In this document: one piece after another, positions 17,116 to 25,798 of the stretch
How the letters are laid out: the number at the start of each line of letters is the position of its first letter
Position numbering within the stretch: the stretch's first letter is position 1
Assembly: GCA_964368625.1 (NCBI GenBank)
Contig: CAYJBH010000021.1
Span: forward strand, 1 to 52,950
DNA length: 52,950 nt
From: CAYJBH01 sp964368625
GTDB lineage: Bacteria > Bacillota > Clostridia > Oscillospirales > Ruminococcaceae
Direction of reading: 5' to 3'
Notes under the pieces: generated by a model
What the model saw: only the letters and a program-made list of their open reading frames with translations
Database searches by the model: none
What the model was told of the DNA's origin: nothing
Made by a program: the position numbers and the translations under genes

Positions 17116-19017
17116 ATGAAAAAACATATAATGAAGCTAAATTCAATTCCCATGCTCTGGGTGTCAGGGTTGTTTTTATTAGCAAGCTTTATAACGGAAT
17201 ATATTTTTCCGCTCGCTAACGTAAATTTTGAGTTTGCGATTAACCCAGCCTGGGCATCACTTATAATTTCGGGAACGCCGCTTGCATACCTCGCAATAAC
17301 TAACACCCTTAACAAAAGGATAACCTCGCCGTTATTAATAACCATTGCAATGATAGCTGCAGTTTATATAGGCGATATTTTTGCTGCAGGTGAGGTTGCC
17401 TTTATCATGGCTATCGGCGAATGGCTAGAGGATCGTACGGTAGAGAAGGCGAAGAAGGGCATCGAGATGTTGCTAAATCTTCAACCAACTCAAGGCCGAA
17501 TAATAACTGCTGAGGGCGAAAAAATAGTTGATGCTAAAGATATTTCAACCGATGATATTATTAGGGTATTACCGGGCGAAAGCTTTGCGGCCGACGGAAT
17601 TATAGTTGAAGGAAACACAACCGTTGATCAAAGCATTATGACCGGTGAGAGCCTTCCTATAGATAAGATGATAGGAGACGATGTTTTCACCGGAACTATA
17701 AATCGCTTTGGCACTGTTGATTTTAAGGTTACCAAAACATTTGAAGACTCATCTCTACAAAAAATGATTCGTCTTATCGAGGATGCAGATAACAGCAAGG
17801 CTCCGACTCAAAAAACCGTAGACAGATGGGCCGGATACCTTGTTCCTACCGCCTGCGTTATCGCTATATTAACCTACATAGTTTTTGCCCTTTTCCTTAA
17901 CCGGGCCGATGATGCACTAATACGTGCCGTTACCGTTTTAGTTGTTTTCTGCCCCTGCGCACTTGCACTGGCAACTCCAACCTCTATAATGGCTGCAATA
18001 GGTCAGGCAACAAAAAATGGCGTTTTAATTAAATCCGGTGAGGCCCTTGAGCGAATGGGAACTGTTTCGTTAGCGGCGTTTGATAAAACCGGTACTATAA
18101 CCCATGGTAAGCTAGCTCTTAGTGACGTTATAACTTTTGGAATAAACGAGGAAAGGCTTCTGCTAATAACTGCCTCGGTGGAAAGTCGTTCTGAGCATCC
18201 AATTGGCAAGGCCATTGTAAGCTATGCGAGAGAAAACGGGATAACTTCTTTAGATATCAGAGACTTTTCCATGTCGGTAGGCAAAGGGGTAACCGCTTTA
18301 ATTGATGGCGAAACAGTTTTTTGCGGCAATGAGGCGTTGGTAGAGCAGGATGCCGGCGTAAAAATCTCACAAGAGGTGGCACAGGCGATTGCCTCCTTGA
18401 GAGACCAGGGCAAGGCAGTTGTTATTATTTCAAACAACAACAGCGTTTTAGGTCTTTTAGGACTAACCGACGAGATTAAAGCAACATCGGCCGAGGCCAT
18501 CTCACGATTAGGTGCTGCCGGCATTGCCGAAACTGTTTTACTTACGGGAGATAACGAAAAAAGTGCAAACTTTATTTCCGGCAAGGTTGGCATTAACAAG
18601 GTTTATTCTTCGCTGTTGCCGGAGGACAAGGTTTCGGTAGTAAAGGAATTAATGAACCATTCTGCCGGCGGTGTATGTATGGTTGGCGATGGTGTTAACG
18701 ATGCCCCTGCACTCAAAACCGCCTCGGTAGGAATAGCTATGGGAAGTATGGGAAGTGATATAGCCATCGATTCTGCCGACATAGCAATTATGGGCGATGA
18801 TATTGGAAAAATATCTTATCTAAAAAAACTTTCGGTTGCTACGTTATTTTCAATTAAGTTTAACATAACCATGTCTATGGTTATAAACCTAGCCGCCATT
18901 ATTTTATCGGTTATGGGTCTTCTAACTCCTGCAACCGGTGCATTGGTTCATAATGCCGGCTCGGTTCTGGTTGTGCTTAATGCGGCCAGACTTTATGATA
19001 AAAAAATTGATGGTTAA
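17116..19017 (+). CDS. Heavy-metal-translocating P1B-type ATPase
   Basis: A 633-residue membrane pump. Visible motifs are TGES (176-179), the metal-site CPC (279-281), the phosphorylated Asp in DKTGT (D323), SEHP (H361-P362) and GDGVND (524-529). No N-terminal ferredoxin-like metal-binding domain is present; the protein starts directly with the membrane helices. The last helix carries HNAGSVLVVLNAARL, more like Zn/Cd or Co subclasses than the MxxSS of copper pumps, so the metal is uncertain despite the CsoR-like regulator. ATG 17116 is preferred over the adjoining GTG, with GAGG 8 bp upstream. Confidence 0.9.
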   Translation: MKKHIMKLNSIPMLWVSGLFLLASFITEYIFPLANVNFEFAINPAWASLIISGTPLAYLAITNTLNKRITSPLLITIAMIAAVYIGDIFAAGEVAFIMAIGEWLEDRTVEKAKKGIEMLLNLQPTQGRIITAEGEKIVDAKDISTDDIIRVLPGESFAADGIIVEGNTTVDQSIMTGESLPIDKMIGDDVFTGTINRFGTVDFKVTKTFEDSSLQKMIRLIEDADNSKAPTQKTVDRWAGYLVPTACVIAILTYIVFALFLNRADDALIRAVTVLVVFCPCALALATPTSIMAAIGQATKNGVLIKSGEALERMGTVSLAAFDKTGTITHGKLALSDVITFGINEERLLLITASVESRSEHPIGKAIVSYARENGITSLDIRDFSMSVGKGVTALIDGETVFCGNEALVEQDAGVKISQEVAQAIASLRDQGKAVVIISNNNSVLGLLGLTDEIKATSAEAISRLGAAGIAETVLLTGDNEKSANFISGKVGINKVYSSLLPEDKVSVVKELMNHSAGGVCMVGDGVNDAPALKTASVGIAMGSMGSDIAIDSADIAIMGDDIGKISYLKKLSVATLFSIKFNITMSMVINLAAIILSVMGLLTPATGALVHNAGSVLVVLNAARLYDKKIDG

Positions 19018-19295
19018 CAATAGGTTAAAACTTAGCTCAAGCCCCTCGCTATTATAGGTAACAGCACAAATAAAGAGGCGAAGATGTTGTTTTTGCGCTC
19101 AGCATGACGTTTTGCTGCACACGATAGCAAACCCTTTAAAGCCGCAATAACCCAACGGCCGATACCGCACAGATTAGCGATCTACCTTAACCGACATTTA
19201 TATTAGTTATTTTTATAGCGCAATTAATTTTTATCTGCATACAAAGAAGCTCTCACCCTGTATTTAGGATGAGAGCTTCGATTTGCAACCTTTGT
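19018..19295. other. Intergenic region with a hairpin near the VOC gene
   Basis: No gene is seen. GAAGCTCTCA (19246-19255) pairs with TGAGAGCTTC (19270-19279), a likely terminator for the minus-strand VOC gene, though the T-run is short. The rest (19018-19240) shows nothing recognisable. Confidence 0.5.
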
Positions 19296-19790
19296 TTAAT
19301 AAGCACCTTTAGAATAGGTTACTTCATAGCTATGGGTATAAATTTCAAAAACTATTCCAAAGGGATCCTCAACGTAGCACATTCTATACGGCTTTTCGTT
19401 AGGGTAATACTCCTTTATTGGCATACGCTGTTTACCACCATGGGCTACTATTTTCTCTATCATTCCTTCGATATCCGGATCCTGTATCGAAAAGTGGAAC
19501 ATCCCTGTATTTTTAAAGTTAAAGGGCTGTCTTTGTTTATCATTACCCGCAAATTCAAACAACTCTACCCCTATTGCGTTTGAGGTTACCATATGCGCAA
19601 TCTTAAAATCACCATGGCCTTTGCCAAACACCTCTTCGCACATTATTCCTATTGCCGAAGTATTCTCCTCTTTCACTACTGATGGTTGCATAACAATATA
19701 CCACCCCATAACCTCGCTATAAAATTTTACAGCCTGTTCTAAATTCGGCACAGACAAGCCGATATGAGAAAATGCTCTTGGATAATTCAT
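19296..19790 (-). CDS. VOC (glyoxalase/bleomycin-resistance fold) family protein
   Basis: A 164-residue single-domain metalloenzyme-like protein with paired beta-alpha-beta-beta-beta units. The N-terminal FSHIGLSVPNLEQAVKFYSEVMGW contains a likely metal His, and the C-terminal CYVEDPFGIVFEIYTHSYE contains a likely metal Glu, as in glyoxalase I and fosfomycin-resistance relatives. The substrate is unknown. It lies 77 bp downstream of the HxlR gene on the same strand, with its own promoter and a dyad operator between, so a thiol-reactive or aldehyde stress response is a reasonable inference. Confidence 0.85.
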   Translation of the reverse strand: MNYPRAFSHIGLSVPNLEQAVKFYSEVMGWYIVMQPSVVKEENTSAIGIMCEEVFGKGHGDFKIAHMVTSNAIGVELFEFAGNDKQRQPFNFKNTGMFHFSIQDPDIEGMIEKIVAHGGKQRMPIKEYYPNEKPYRMCYVEDPFGIVFEIYTHSYEVTYSKGAY

Positions 19791-19805
19791 CTATATTACC
19801 TCCTT

Positions 19806-19849
19806 TTCGTTGTATTGTTATTATATACCAAATACAACGAACTAGACAA
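19806..19849 (-). promoter_or_regulatory. VOC gene promoter with dyad operator
   Basis: Perfect 11-bp arms TTCGTTGTATT (19806-19816) and AATACAACGAA (19831-19841), separated by 14 bp, enclose the minus-strand -10 (TATAAT, 19820-19825). The -35 (TTGTCT) is at 19844-19849 with 18-bp spacing. The position over the -10 fits repression by the HxlR protein encoded just upstream. Confidence 0.75.
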
Positions 19850-19867
19850 TAACGTACTTTTTTGTAC

Positions 19868-20212
19868 CTATAGATCATCTTCAAGCGATATATCGTTTTG
19901 ATTTGCGTATTCCTTAGAAAAATTGCAAAACTCATTAACAAGCGGGATTAGTTTTTTATAGTTGGTGGATAAGGAATATACTACGTTTAATGGTTTTTCA
20001 CAAACAACCGTGCGTATTAAGATCTTGCTTTGTTCAAGTTCCTTCAGCTGTGTTACCAACATTTTATGAGTTATATCCGGTATACCCTTTTGCAATAGAG
20101 AAAATCTATTGTCGCCGTTAAGAACATGCCACAAAATCCTCATTTTCCATTTTCCGCCGAGCAGATCCATAGATAGGAGCAACGCACAGGTATATTTATT
20201 TTTAATCTTCAT
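19868..20212 (-). CDS. HxlR family transcriptional regulator
   Basis: A 114-residue winged-helix protein of the HxlR/YodB/HypR family (LLGGKWKMRILWHVLNGDNRF, then the recognition helix in DITHKMLVTQLKELEQSKIL). Cys9, in YTCALLLSMDLLGGKW, is at the position used for thiol sensing of quinones and aldehydes in YodB and HypR. It probably controls the downstream VOC gene through the dyad at 19806-19841. Its ATG follows AAGGTGG and lies 21 bp after the stop of the upstream membrane protein. Confidence 0.9.
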   Translation of the reverse strand: MKIKNKYTCALLLSMDLLGGKWKMRILWHVLNGDNRFSLLQKGIPDITHKMLVTQLKELEQSKILIRTVVCEKPLNVVYSLSTNYKKLIPLVNEFCNFSKEYANQNDISLEDDL

Positions 20213-20233
20213 AAAACCACCTTAATTCTTTCA

Positions 20234-21508
20234 CTAATGCGTTTGCCGCATAATTTTTATGCAACTTATTGTATAAACAACCACCATATACACCGTTGGA
20301 ATAAACCACAGTGTAGCGCATTGCTCTACATGTATAAACGCGTGAGGAGCGGCCAAGACATACCAGGAGATTGGGGCTAAAAAGGATATTGCCGTTGCCA
20401 CTCCAAAGGATGTTAATTTATGATCTGCCCTGGTTGCCGGATTAATTATTGCATAGATGAATGTTATTACAAATACGGCGGCAACATGGATAAATAAAAC
20501 CGAAGCAATAAGAACCGCCGACATCTCTATAGTTAAAAATCTTAAAATTACACTTAGCGGATTAACCTTCGCTGATTCGGCCACTATTTCAACGGTAGAT
20601 GTTGCATCCCCGAACACCCTCATTAACAGTATTTCATTAAGCCTAATAAAAAAGTTATCGGCACTTTTATAGGCGATAAAGCTTTGCACTAGCTGAACTG
20701 CAAGTGTAGCAACAAAAGCCGAAACCGCGCCTGCTGAACCTATAATAAAAGTTGCCACCGATTTTTTAACCGGTAACTTTTCACTAAGAATATAGTATAT
20801 TATAGGTATCATCTGGGATATCATTATTGTTGACACAAACTCATATGAAAACAGCAACTTTAAAAATAAAGGAACAAAGGTTGCAATAAAGGTTGCAATA
20901 AGGGAATATTTACTGCGAATTAATTTTGAGTTTACAAAAATTAATGATACCGCAAAGGGCAAAAACATTGCCCAGCCATTCCAGTAAAGATTACTGCCAT
21001 ATTTCATTACATCAGAAAAAAACAGCGCTGTTAACAGGCATAAAATTAACCAATAATTTGTGTTAAGAAGTTTATCCAGCTGTAAAAAAACCACCAACAA
21101 AACAACCGAAAGCAAGAAGCAGTTAAACAGCCAAAATAATTCTAATGTAACCGAGGCAGGCAAAGGTAATACAGATGCAAAAAAGCTTTGTATTACACCA
21201 TGAAAACCCACCTGTGATGTGTAATTAATAAACGTTAAGTTTTCTTGTCCCTGCCCGGTTGAGTATATATCTTTAATAACGCCTCCACCCTCTAAAGCCT
21301 GTTGAACGAGTATGTTTTCTGGCGAGCTGTTTTCGGGATTTGCATCATAAATCATATTAGAAATCATAACATCATCTGAAAAAACATCGAAGGCCCATGC
21401 ATCATTCATAGAAAAAGCAAAATAGCTTACACTTGTCATTAAAATCACGGCTAAAACCATAAGGTAGCCGCGAAATGAAAATATTCTGTTTTTAATATTT
21501 TCTCTCAT
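20234..21508 (-). CDS. Multi-spanning membrane protein, GT-C-like architecture, function unknown
   Basis: I do not recognise the family with certainty. The 424-residue protein has about 10-11 hydrophobic helices. An N-terminal helix is followed by a large hydrophilic extracellular loop with an acidic DAWAFDVFSDDVM start (residues 31-110), an arrangement seen in GT-C glycosyltransferases and related polyprenyl-sugar enzymes. It is followed by the HxlR gene after 21 bp, but functional linkage is uncertain. The start ATG is at 21508. Confidence 0.6.
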   Translation of the reverse strand: MRENIKNRIFSFRGYLMVLAVILMTSVSYFAFSMNDAWAFDVFSDDVMISNMIYDANPENSSPENILVQQALEGGGVIKDIYSTGQGQENLTFINYTSQVGFHGVIQSFFASVLPLPASVTLELFWLFNCFLLSVVLLVVFLQLDKLLNTNYWLILCLLTALFFSDVMKYGSNLYWNGWAMFLPFAVSLIFVNSKLIRSKYSLIATFIATFVPLFLKLLFSYEFVSTIMISQMIPIIYYILSEKLPVKKSVATFIIGSAGAVSAFVATLAVQLVQSFIAYKSADNFFIRLNEILLMRVFGDATSTVEIVAESAKVNPLSVILRFLTIEMSAVLIASVLFIHVAAVFVITFIYAIINPATRADHKLTSFGVATAISFLAPISWYVLAAPHAFIHVEQCATLWFIPTVYMVVVYTISCIKIMRQTH

Positions 21509-21761
21509 TTTAACCTGCCAACATGGTGTTTTTAATCTTAATAATTATATCACCATACCCACTAAAGGTCAAGCTTTGTAGCCTATACCTACACATTCTT
21601 GGCCACCATTTGCTACTTATTGACAACATTCGGCTGTTATGGTAAAATATTTATGTTATAGACTTGCATTTATGCTTGTTTATCACTCTATATATTTACC
21701 TAATTGTTATGGCATATCTAGAAATCCTGCTTACGTTTTTTGGAACTAAAGAGGAAGTTAT

Positions 21762-22088
21762 TTGTTTAGGCGCAAAAGGTTTATTATCATCCATTCGATA
21801 GTGTTGCTCATTTTGGTAGCTATGCTTTTAATGTATGAGTGCCCCACCAGAAAATTTTTCGGCTTCACCTGCCCCGGTTGCGGCATTACAACTGCCTATG
21901 TGTCACTCCTTAAATTAGATTTTCAACAGGCATTTTCCTACCACCCACTTTTTTTCACTGTAGCACCATCAATACTATATCTTGCACACCGAAATAAATT
22001 AAAGCACAGGCTCGGTACTAAGGCCGAATATATATTGTTTTCACTGCTATTTATAGCATTTATCATTACTTTTTTGATTCGCCTTTAA
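21762..22088 (+). CDS. DUF2752 family membrane protein
   Basis: A 108-residue protein with three hydrophobic helices and the DUF2752 hallmark FTCPGCGITTAYVSLLKLDFQQAF-like segment (CPGCG then RxxxxLLxGDxxxAFxxHP; here SYHPLFF). Function in this family is unknown. The start codon is TTG at 21762, preceded by GAGGAAG at proper spacing; no ATG fits. A small GC hairpin with five T follows at 22136-22156. Confidence 0.85.
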   Translation: MFRRKRFIIIHSIVLLILVAMLLMYECPTRKFFGFTCPGCGITTAYVSLLKLDFQQAFSYHPLFFTVAPSILYLAHRNKLKHRLGTKAEYILFSLLFIAFIITFLIRL

Positions 22089-22135
22089 TCTCGATAACGT
22101 TGGGTAGCTATTAGGGTTAGGGTATACTATTACAT

Positions 22136-22156
22136 CCACCCTTCGGTGGGATTTTT
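22136..22156 (+). terminator. Short intrinsic terminator after DUF2752 gene
   Basis: CCACC (22136-22140) and GGTGG (22145-22149) around a CTTC loop, followed by five T at 22152-22156. The stem is short, so confidence is moderate. Confidence 0.6.
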
Positions 22157-22267
22157 GGAAGTATTGCACAGCTCGATATTTTTTTATTTTATACATTACG
22201 CAAGGTCTGTAATATTTTTCGTACCGATTGGTTCGGGATTATAAGATTATTTAGAAAGAGGTTTTTT

Positions 22268-22708
22268 ATGGCTGATAGTAAAATGTTACCGCTTGGTCCT
22301 AACTTTAATTTTAACTATACAATTTCACAGTTTGTGCAGATGTATCAATCGAAGGGCTTTCAGGTTACCTCCCATACCGATGCAATGGGACAGGCAGTTG
22401 TTACCATAAGTAAGGATATCGACTCTATTAAGAAATATGTCGGCCTTGCTCTAGGTGTTACCGCAAACTTTTCTGTTAACAACAACACCCTAATAATTAA
22501 CTATACCGACGAGGAATGGACCGGCAAAATTGTTGGCTTTATTATCGGTTGGTTTTTATGTTGGATTCCCTGTGCTACATCGATATACGGTGCTGTAAAG
22601 CAGTTTGATCTTCCAAAGCAGATAGGTAGCGATGTTACCTCTTTAATGGGAAGTTCAGGTTACTCTAGCCAGCAATACCCGGGCGCTCCACCACCACCAC
22701 AATATTAA
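22268..22708 (+). CDS. Small membrane-anchored protein of unknown function
   Basis: Not recognised. The 146 residues comprise an N-terminal soluble part of about 95 residues (predicted alpha/beta, with FVQMYQSKGFQVTSHTDAMG), one strong hydrophobic helix (IVGFIIGWFLCWIPCATSIYG), and a C-terminal tail ending in Gly/Pro/Tyr residues (GAPPPPQY) like those of short adaptor tails. The start ATG follows AGAAAGAGG. It stands alone between a terminator and the repeat at 22811-22921. Confidence 0.65.
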   Translation: MADSKMLPLGPNFNFNYTISQFVQMYQSKGFQVTSHTDAMGQAVVTISKDIDSIKKYVGLALGVTANFSVNNNTLIINYTDEEWTGKIVGFIIGWFLCWIPCATSIYGAVKQFDLPKQIGSDVTSLMGSSGYSSQQYPGAPPPPQY

Positions 22709-22770
22709 TTAAGCCCCGATCTCAATTCTTTTTAAATTACAAGCTCTATTTAATTTACCCGAACCTTTCA

Positions 22771-22803
22771 CCCTGAGTAATATTGAATTTTGCTTGCAAA
22801 ATA
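22771..22803. repeat. Short direct repeat preceding repeat copy B
   Basis: CCCTGAGTAATATTGA, then ATTTTGCTTGCAAAA, is almost the same as the end of copy B at 22894-22927, so copy B is flanked by about 30-bp direct repeats. Confidence 0.65.
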
Positions 22804-22810
22804 ACGAACA

Positions 22811-22921
22811 AGGCGCTTTGTGCCGAAGTTAGGGTTTTTCAAAGAATTGGGATAACGGGTAATATTATTTATAAGTATAAGACCCAAATCTACCACCTTG
22901 AGAAATATTGAGTTTTTGCTT
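22811..22921. repeat. Dispersed intergenic repeat, copy B
   Basis: About 111 bp sharing long near-identical blocks with 9171-9300 in the same orientation. Like copy A it sits between convergent genes, directly before a strong bidirectional terminator. Confidence 0.75.
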
Positions 22922-22933
22922 GCAAAAAAAACA

Positions 22934-22962
22934 AAACGAGACATCACGGCGATGTCTCGTTT
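22934..22962. terminator. Bidirectional intrinsic terminator
   Basis: Perfect 12-bp stem AAACGAGACATC (22934-22945) with GATGTCTCGTTT (22951-22962) and a 5-base loop, flanked by A and T runs, between the convergent genes ending at 22708 and 23009. Confidence 0.88.
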
Positions 22963-23008
22963 AAAATATAATTTCTGTTTAAGAGTATTTTTTGTTTTTT
23001 TTGAATTA

Positions 23009-23830
23009 TTACTTGTATTCCTTAGCTGTAAAGAACTCGCCATCAACCGTGTAGTATTCCAGCACTACACTATTAAGCGATGGTATAAATTCCTTAAGCA
23101 TTGTATACATTTCCATATAGTAATCGTCGTTTTCAGTATTATTATCTACATATTCCTTTTCTGCCTGCGGATCGGTAAGCTCGATTAGGTATGAAAAGGC
23201 GTATACCAGCGAACCCTCTGCCTCATATGCTTCAAGCGAAACAAACTCTCTTTGCGGGCTATCTTCTGCAAGCTCAAACAGTGCGGGGTTTGCTTCTATA
23301 AATTCTGTTACCGAGCTGTATGTTGGCATATCGCCCTCTGTCTGCGTTTCGGTGCCGCCGCCTGTGCTAAACTCTCTTGCGGTTATAAGCTCGTTATCAA
23401 CGGTGTAGTATTCAACGCTTAAAGTGGCTGCGCTTGGCACATATGAAATTAAGTTCTCGTATATAGCGCTATAAATGCCGGCGTTAGAATCGATAGTATC
23501 CTCAATCATTACCTTTGTTCCATCTACATTGCTAAGTGCTTCGGTGAAGGTAAAGTCGTAGATTAATGAATTGTCGCGCTCATATACATCAAATGTCATT
23601 CCTTCGTTTGAAAGATCGCCGATCTGGGCAACCATGTCATCATAGTTTTCATTGATATAGTCGGAAACTGTCATGTCTCCTTCTGCGCCCATTTCTTCGT
23701 CTGCTGTTTCATCATCTGTGCTCTCTTGTGCATAGTCCTCAGTTTTGTAATCCTCAACATATTCCTCGTCGCAGGAAACCATTACGAAAGCCATAGATAG
23801 TGCTAATATTAATAAAAGTAGCTTCTTCAT
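23009..23830 (-). CDS. DUF4854-type repeat lipoprotein
   Basis: A 273-residue secreted protein. A signal peptide (1-19) runs MKKLLLLILALSMAFVMVSC and ends at the probable lipidated Cys. An acidic Glu/Asp-rich linker (20-57) follows, then two tandem copies of a roughly 90-residue domain of the DUF4854 kind. Each copy has a V-x-x-[FY]I-E/N start, a YxxxxSLIYDF-like strand, and an ending VEYYTVDNE/GELITAREF or VLEYYTVDGEFFTAKEY. The start at 23830 is chosen because GGGAG lies 8 bp upstream and the signal peptide begins there. Function unknown. Confidence 0.8.
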   Translation of the reverse strand: MKKLLLLILALSMAFVMVSCDEEYVEDYKTEDYAQESTDDETADEEMGAEGDMTVSDYINENYDDMVAQIGDLSNEGMTFDVYERDNSLIYDFTFTEALSNVDGTKVMIEDTIDSNAGIYSAIYENLISYVPSAATLSVEYYTVDNELITAREFSTGGGTETQTEGDMPTYSSVTEFIEANPALFELAEDSPQREFVSLEAYEAEGSLVYAFSYLIELTDPQAEKEYVDNNTENDDYYMEMYTMLKEFIPSLNSVVLEYYTVDGEFFTAKEYK

Positions 23831-24068
23831 GTCATTTCTCCCAAATTTCTTATATAAATTATATAACATTTAACCAAAAAAGTCAAGTTCGGATTCTTCG
23901 TTAGTATTTGACTAACTCAAATTATTATGGTAAAATCAACCATCGAATGCATCCATCCTAAAACAAAAAACATAATTATTTTATATATTAATTCAATTTG
24001 TCCTGCTCTAATCGCCATTAATCTTTTCATCCGGGAATAAAATATTTTTTATTTTTAGAAAGGCTAAT

Positions 24069-25793
24069 ATGAACAAGTATAGATTGTGCATCAAAGATAT
24101 GAAGAGAAGAGGTCGAAAAATAGTTCGATCTCATTATCTTATTTTGGTTATAACTTGTCTTTTTGCTGCATTTGTTGGCAGCGAGTTCACCGATGCACTA
24201 GCAATCTTTAATATTGAGAGTTCAGATTTAAGCGCAATAATCTCTATTCCTATTGCTTTATCTGAAGGCGATAGCAACATATTTGGAACCGATAACGGAG
24301 TTTTTGCATCTATTGTTTCCGGGTTTGCCTCTGGCACTATCTATGAAGCAATGGTTTTTGGTATTTCCTCTATAATCGGTTCGCAGATTATTGGAATTAT
24401 TATCGTTATAGCTGTTAGCCTCGCCATTGCTTTTGTTGCATGGTTTTTTCTGGGAAACTGCTACAGCGTTATATCAAGAAGAATTTTTTTAGAGAGCAGA
24501 TGTTACAAAAGGTTGTCGCCCCAGAGTTTTCTATTTTTGTTTGGGGTTAGAAGATGGCTTAACGTATCAACAGTTATGCTTATAAGATACATATTAAACT
24601 CGCTTTGGTATTGTTTATTTATTGTTGGGGGAATAGTTAAACGTTATTCCTATTTCCTAGTTCCGCACATCTTGGCAGAGAACCCTAATATTTCTGCTAC
24701 CGATGCTATAACGCTATCTAGAGAAATGATGGACGGGCATAAACTAAGGTGTTTTTTACTGGAGCTATCCTACCTAGGCTGGTTTGCTTTGCGTATCGTT
24801 ACGATTGGGCTCTCAGGGCTGTTGTTCTCGAATGCATATCAGATAGCGGTATACACCGAACTTTATTTCGAGCTTAGGACCCTTGCAAAGGAGAACAATA
24901 TAAAAGGTTCTGAACTTTTAAATGATACATACCTTTATGAAAAGCCAACCAGCGAACTGTTAAAACAAACATACGCCGACGCTGTTGCCGTTTTATCTGA
25001 CAAAAGAATAAGCAGCATCGATAATAGAGGCCGCTTAGAATCGTTTCTTAACATCTTTGGTATTACGTTACACCGAACAAAAGAGGAGGAGCTGGATGAG
25101 CTATACGAGATTAAGGAAGATCAAGCAAGAGAATATGAGGTGATATTGGCAGCCGAGCAGTATCCTCAGCGGCTGTTTACCTTGCCCCACCGCTCGAGTG
25201 GTTCTAAGGGCGAGACCTCTAACTATATGATAAAATACACCATCACCACCCTTGTTTTGTTCTTTTTTATTTTTTCGTTTATTGGGTGGGTGTGGGAGGT
25301 TTCACTTCACTTTATTAACGACGGTGAATTTGTGAACCGTGGAACCATGTATGGCCCATGGCTTCCCATATATGGAAGTGGTGGATTGTTGATAATCACC
25401 CTGCTATACAAGCTTCGTCGTAGTGCCTTTATACAGTTTTTTTCTGCAGTTGTTCTTTGCGGAATCGTTGAATATTTTACATCCTACTTCCTTGAGTTAT
25501 TTACCGGTGGAGTAAAATGGTGGGATTATAGCGGCTACTTCATAAACCTTCACGGAAGAATATGTGCCGAAGGTCTTATGGTGTTTGGACTTGGTGGTAT
25601 TGCCGTTGTTTATGCTCTTGCGCCTATCCTTAGCAGATATATCGACAAATTCAACCATAAGCTTTTAACAATTATCTGCGTTATACTAATTGTTATCTTT
25701 ATTGCAGATGGGTTATATTCGATTCAAAACCCTAACGCCGGAGAAGGAATTAGCTATAGCGATAGTTCTGCCTCTGTTGTTTCGATGGAATAG
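24069..25793 (+). CDS. Fusion of DUF975 membrane domain and CmpB-type putative permease
   Basis: A 574-residue membrane protein with two parts. Residues about 1-285 match DUF975: an RRGRKIVRSHYLIL start, several helices, then YFLVPHILAENPNISATDAITLSREMMDGHK. A charged linker (about 290-390) leads into a C-terminal CmpB-type domain with five helices, including FIFSFIGWVWEVSLHFI, NRGTMYGPWLPIYGSGG and WDYSGYFINLHGRICAEGL. Both domains usually occur as separate Clostridial proteins of unknown role. A membrane phosphoesterase gene starts 5 bp after its stop, suggesting a shared envelope task. Confidence 0.82.
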   Translation: MNKYRLCIKDMKRRGRKIVRSHYLILVITCLFAAFVGSEFTDALAIFNIESSDLSAIISIPIALSEGDSNIFGTDNGVFASIVSGFASGTIYEAMVFGISSIIGSQIIGIIIVIAVSLAIAFVAWFFLGNCYSVISRRIFLESRCYKRLSPQSFLFLFGVRRWLNVSTVMLIRYILNSLWYCLFIVGGIVKRYSYFLVPHILAENPNISATDAITLSREMMDGHKLRCFLLELSYLGWFALRIVTIGLSGLLFSNAYQIAVYTELYFELRTLAKENNIKGSELLNDTYLYEKPTSELLKQTYADAVAVLSDKRISSIDNRGRLESFLNIFGITLHRTKEEELDELYEIKEDQAREYEVILAAEQYPQRLFTLPHRSSGSKGETSNYMIKYTITTLVLFFFIFSFIGWVWEVSLHFINDGEFVNRGTMYGPWLPIYGSGGLLIITLLYKLRRSAFIQFFSAVVLCGIVEYFTSYFLELFTGGVKWWDYSGYFINLHGRICAEGLMVFGLGGIAVVYALAPILSRYIDKFNHKLLTIICVILIVIFIADGLYSIQNPNAGEGISYSDSSASVVSME

Positions 25794-25798
25794 GTATC

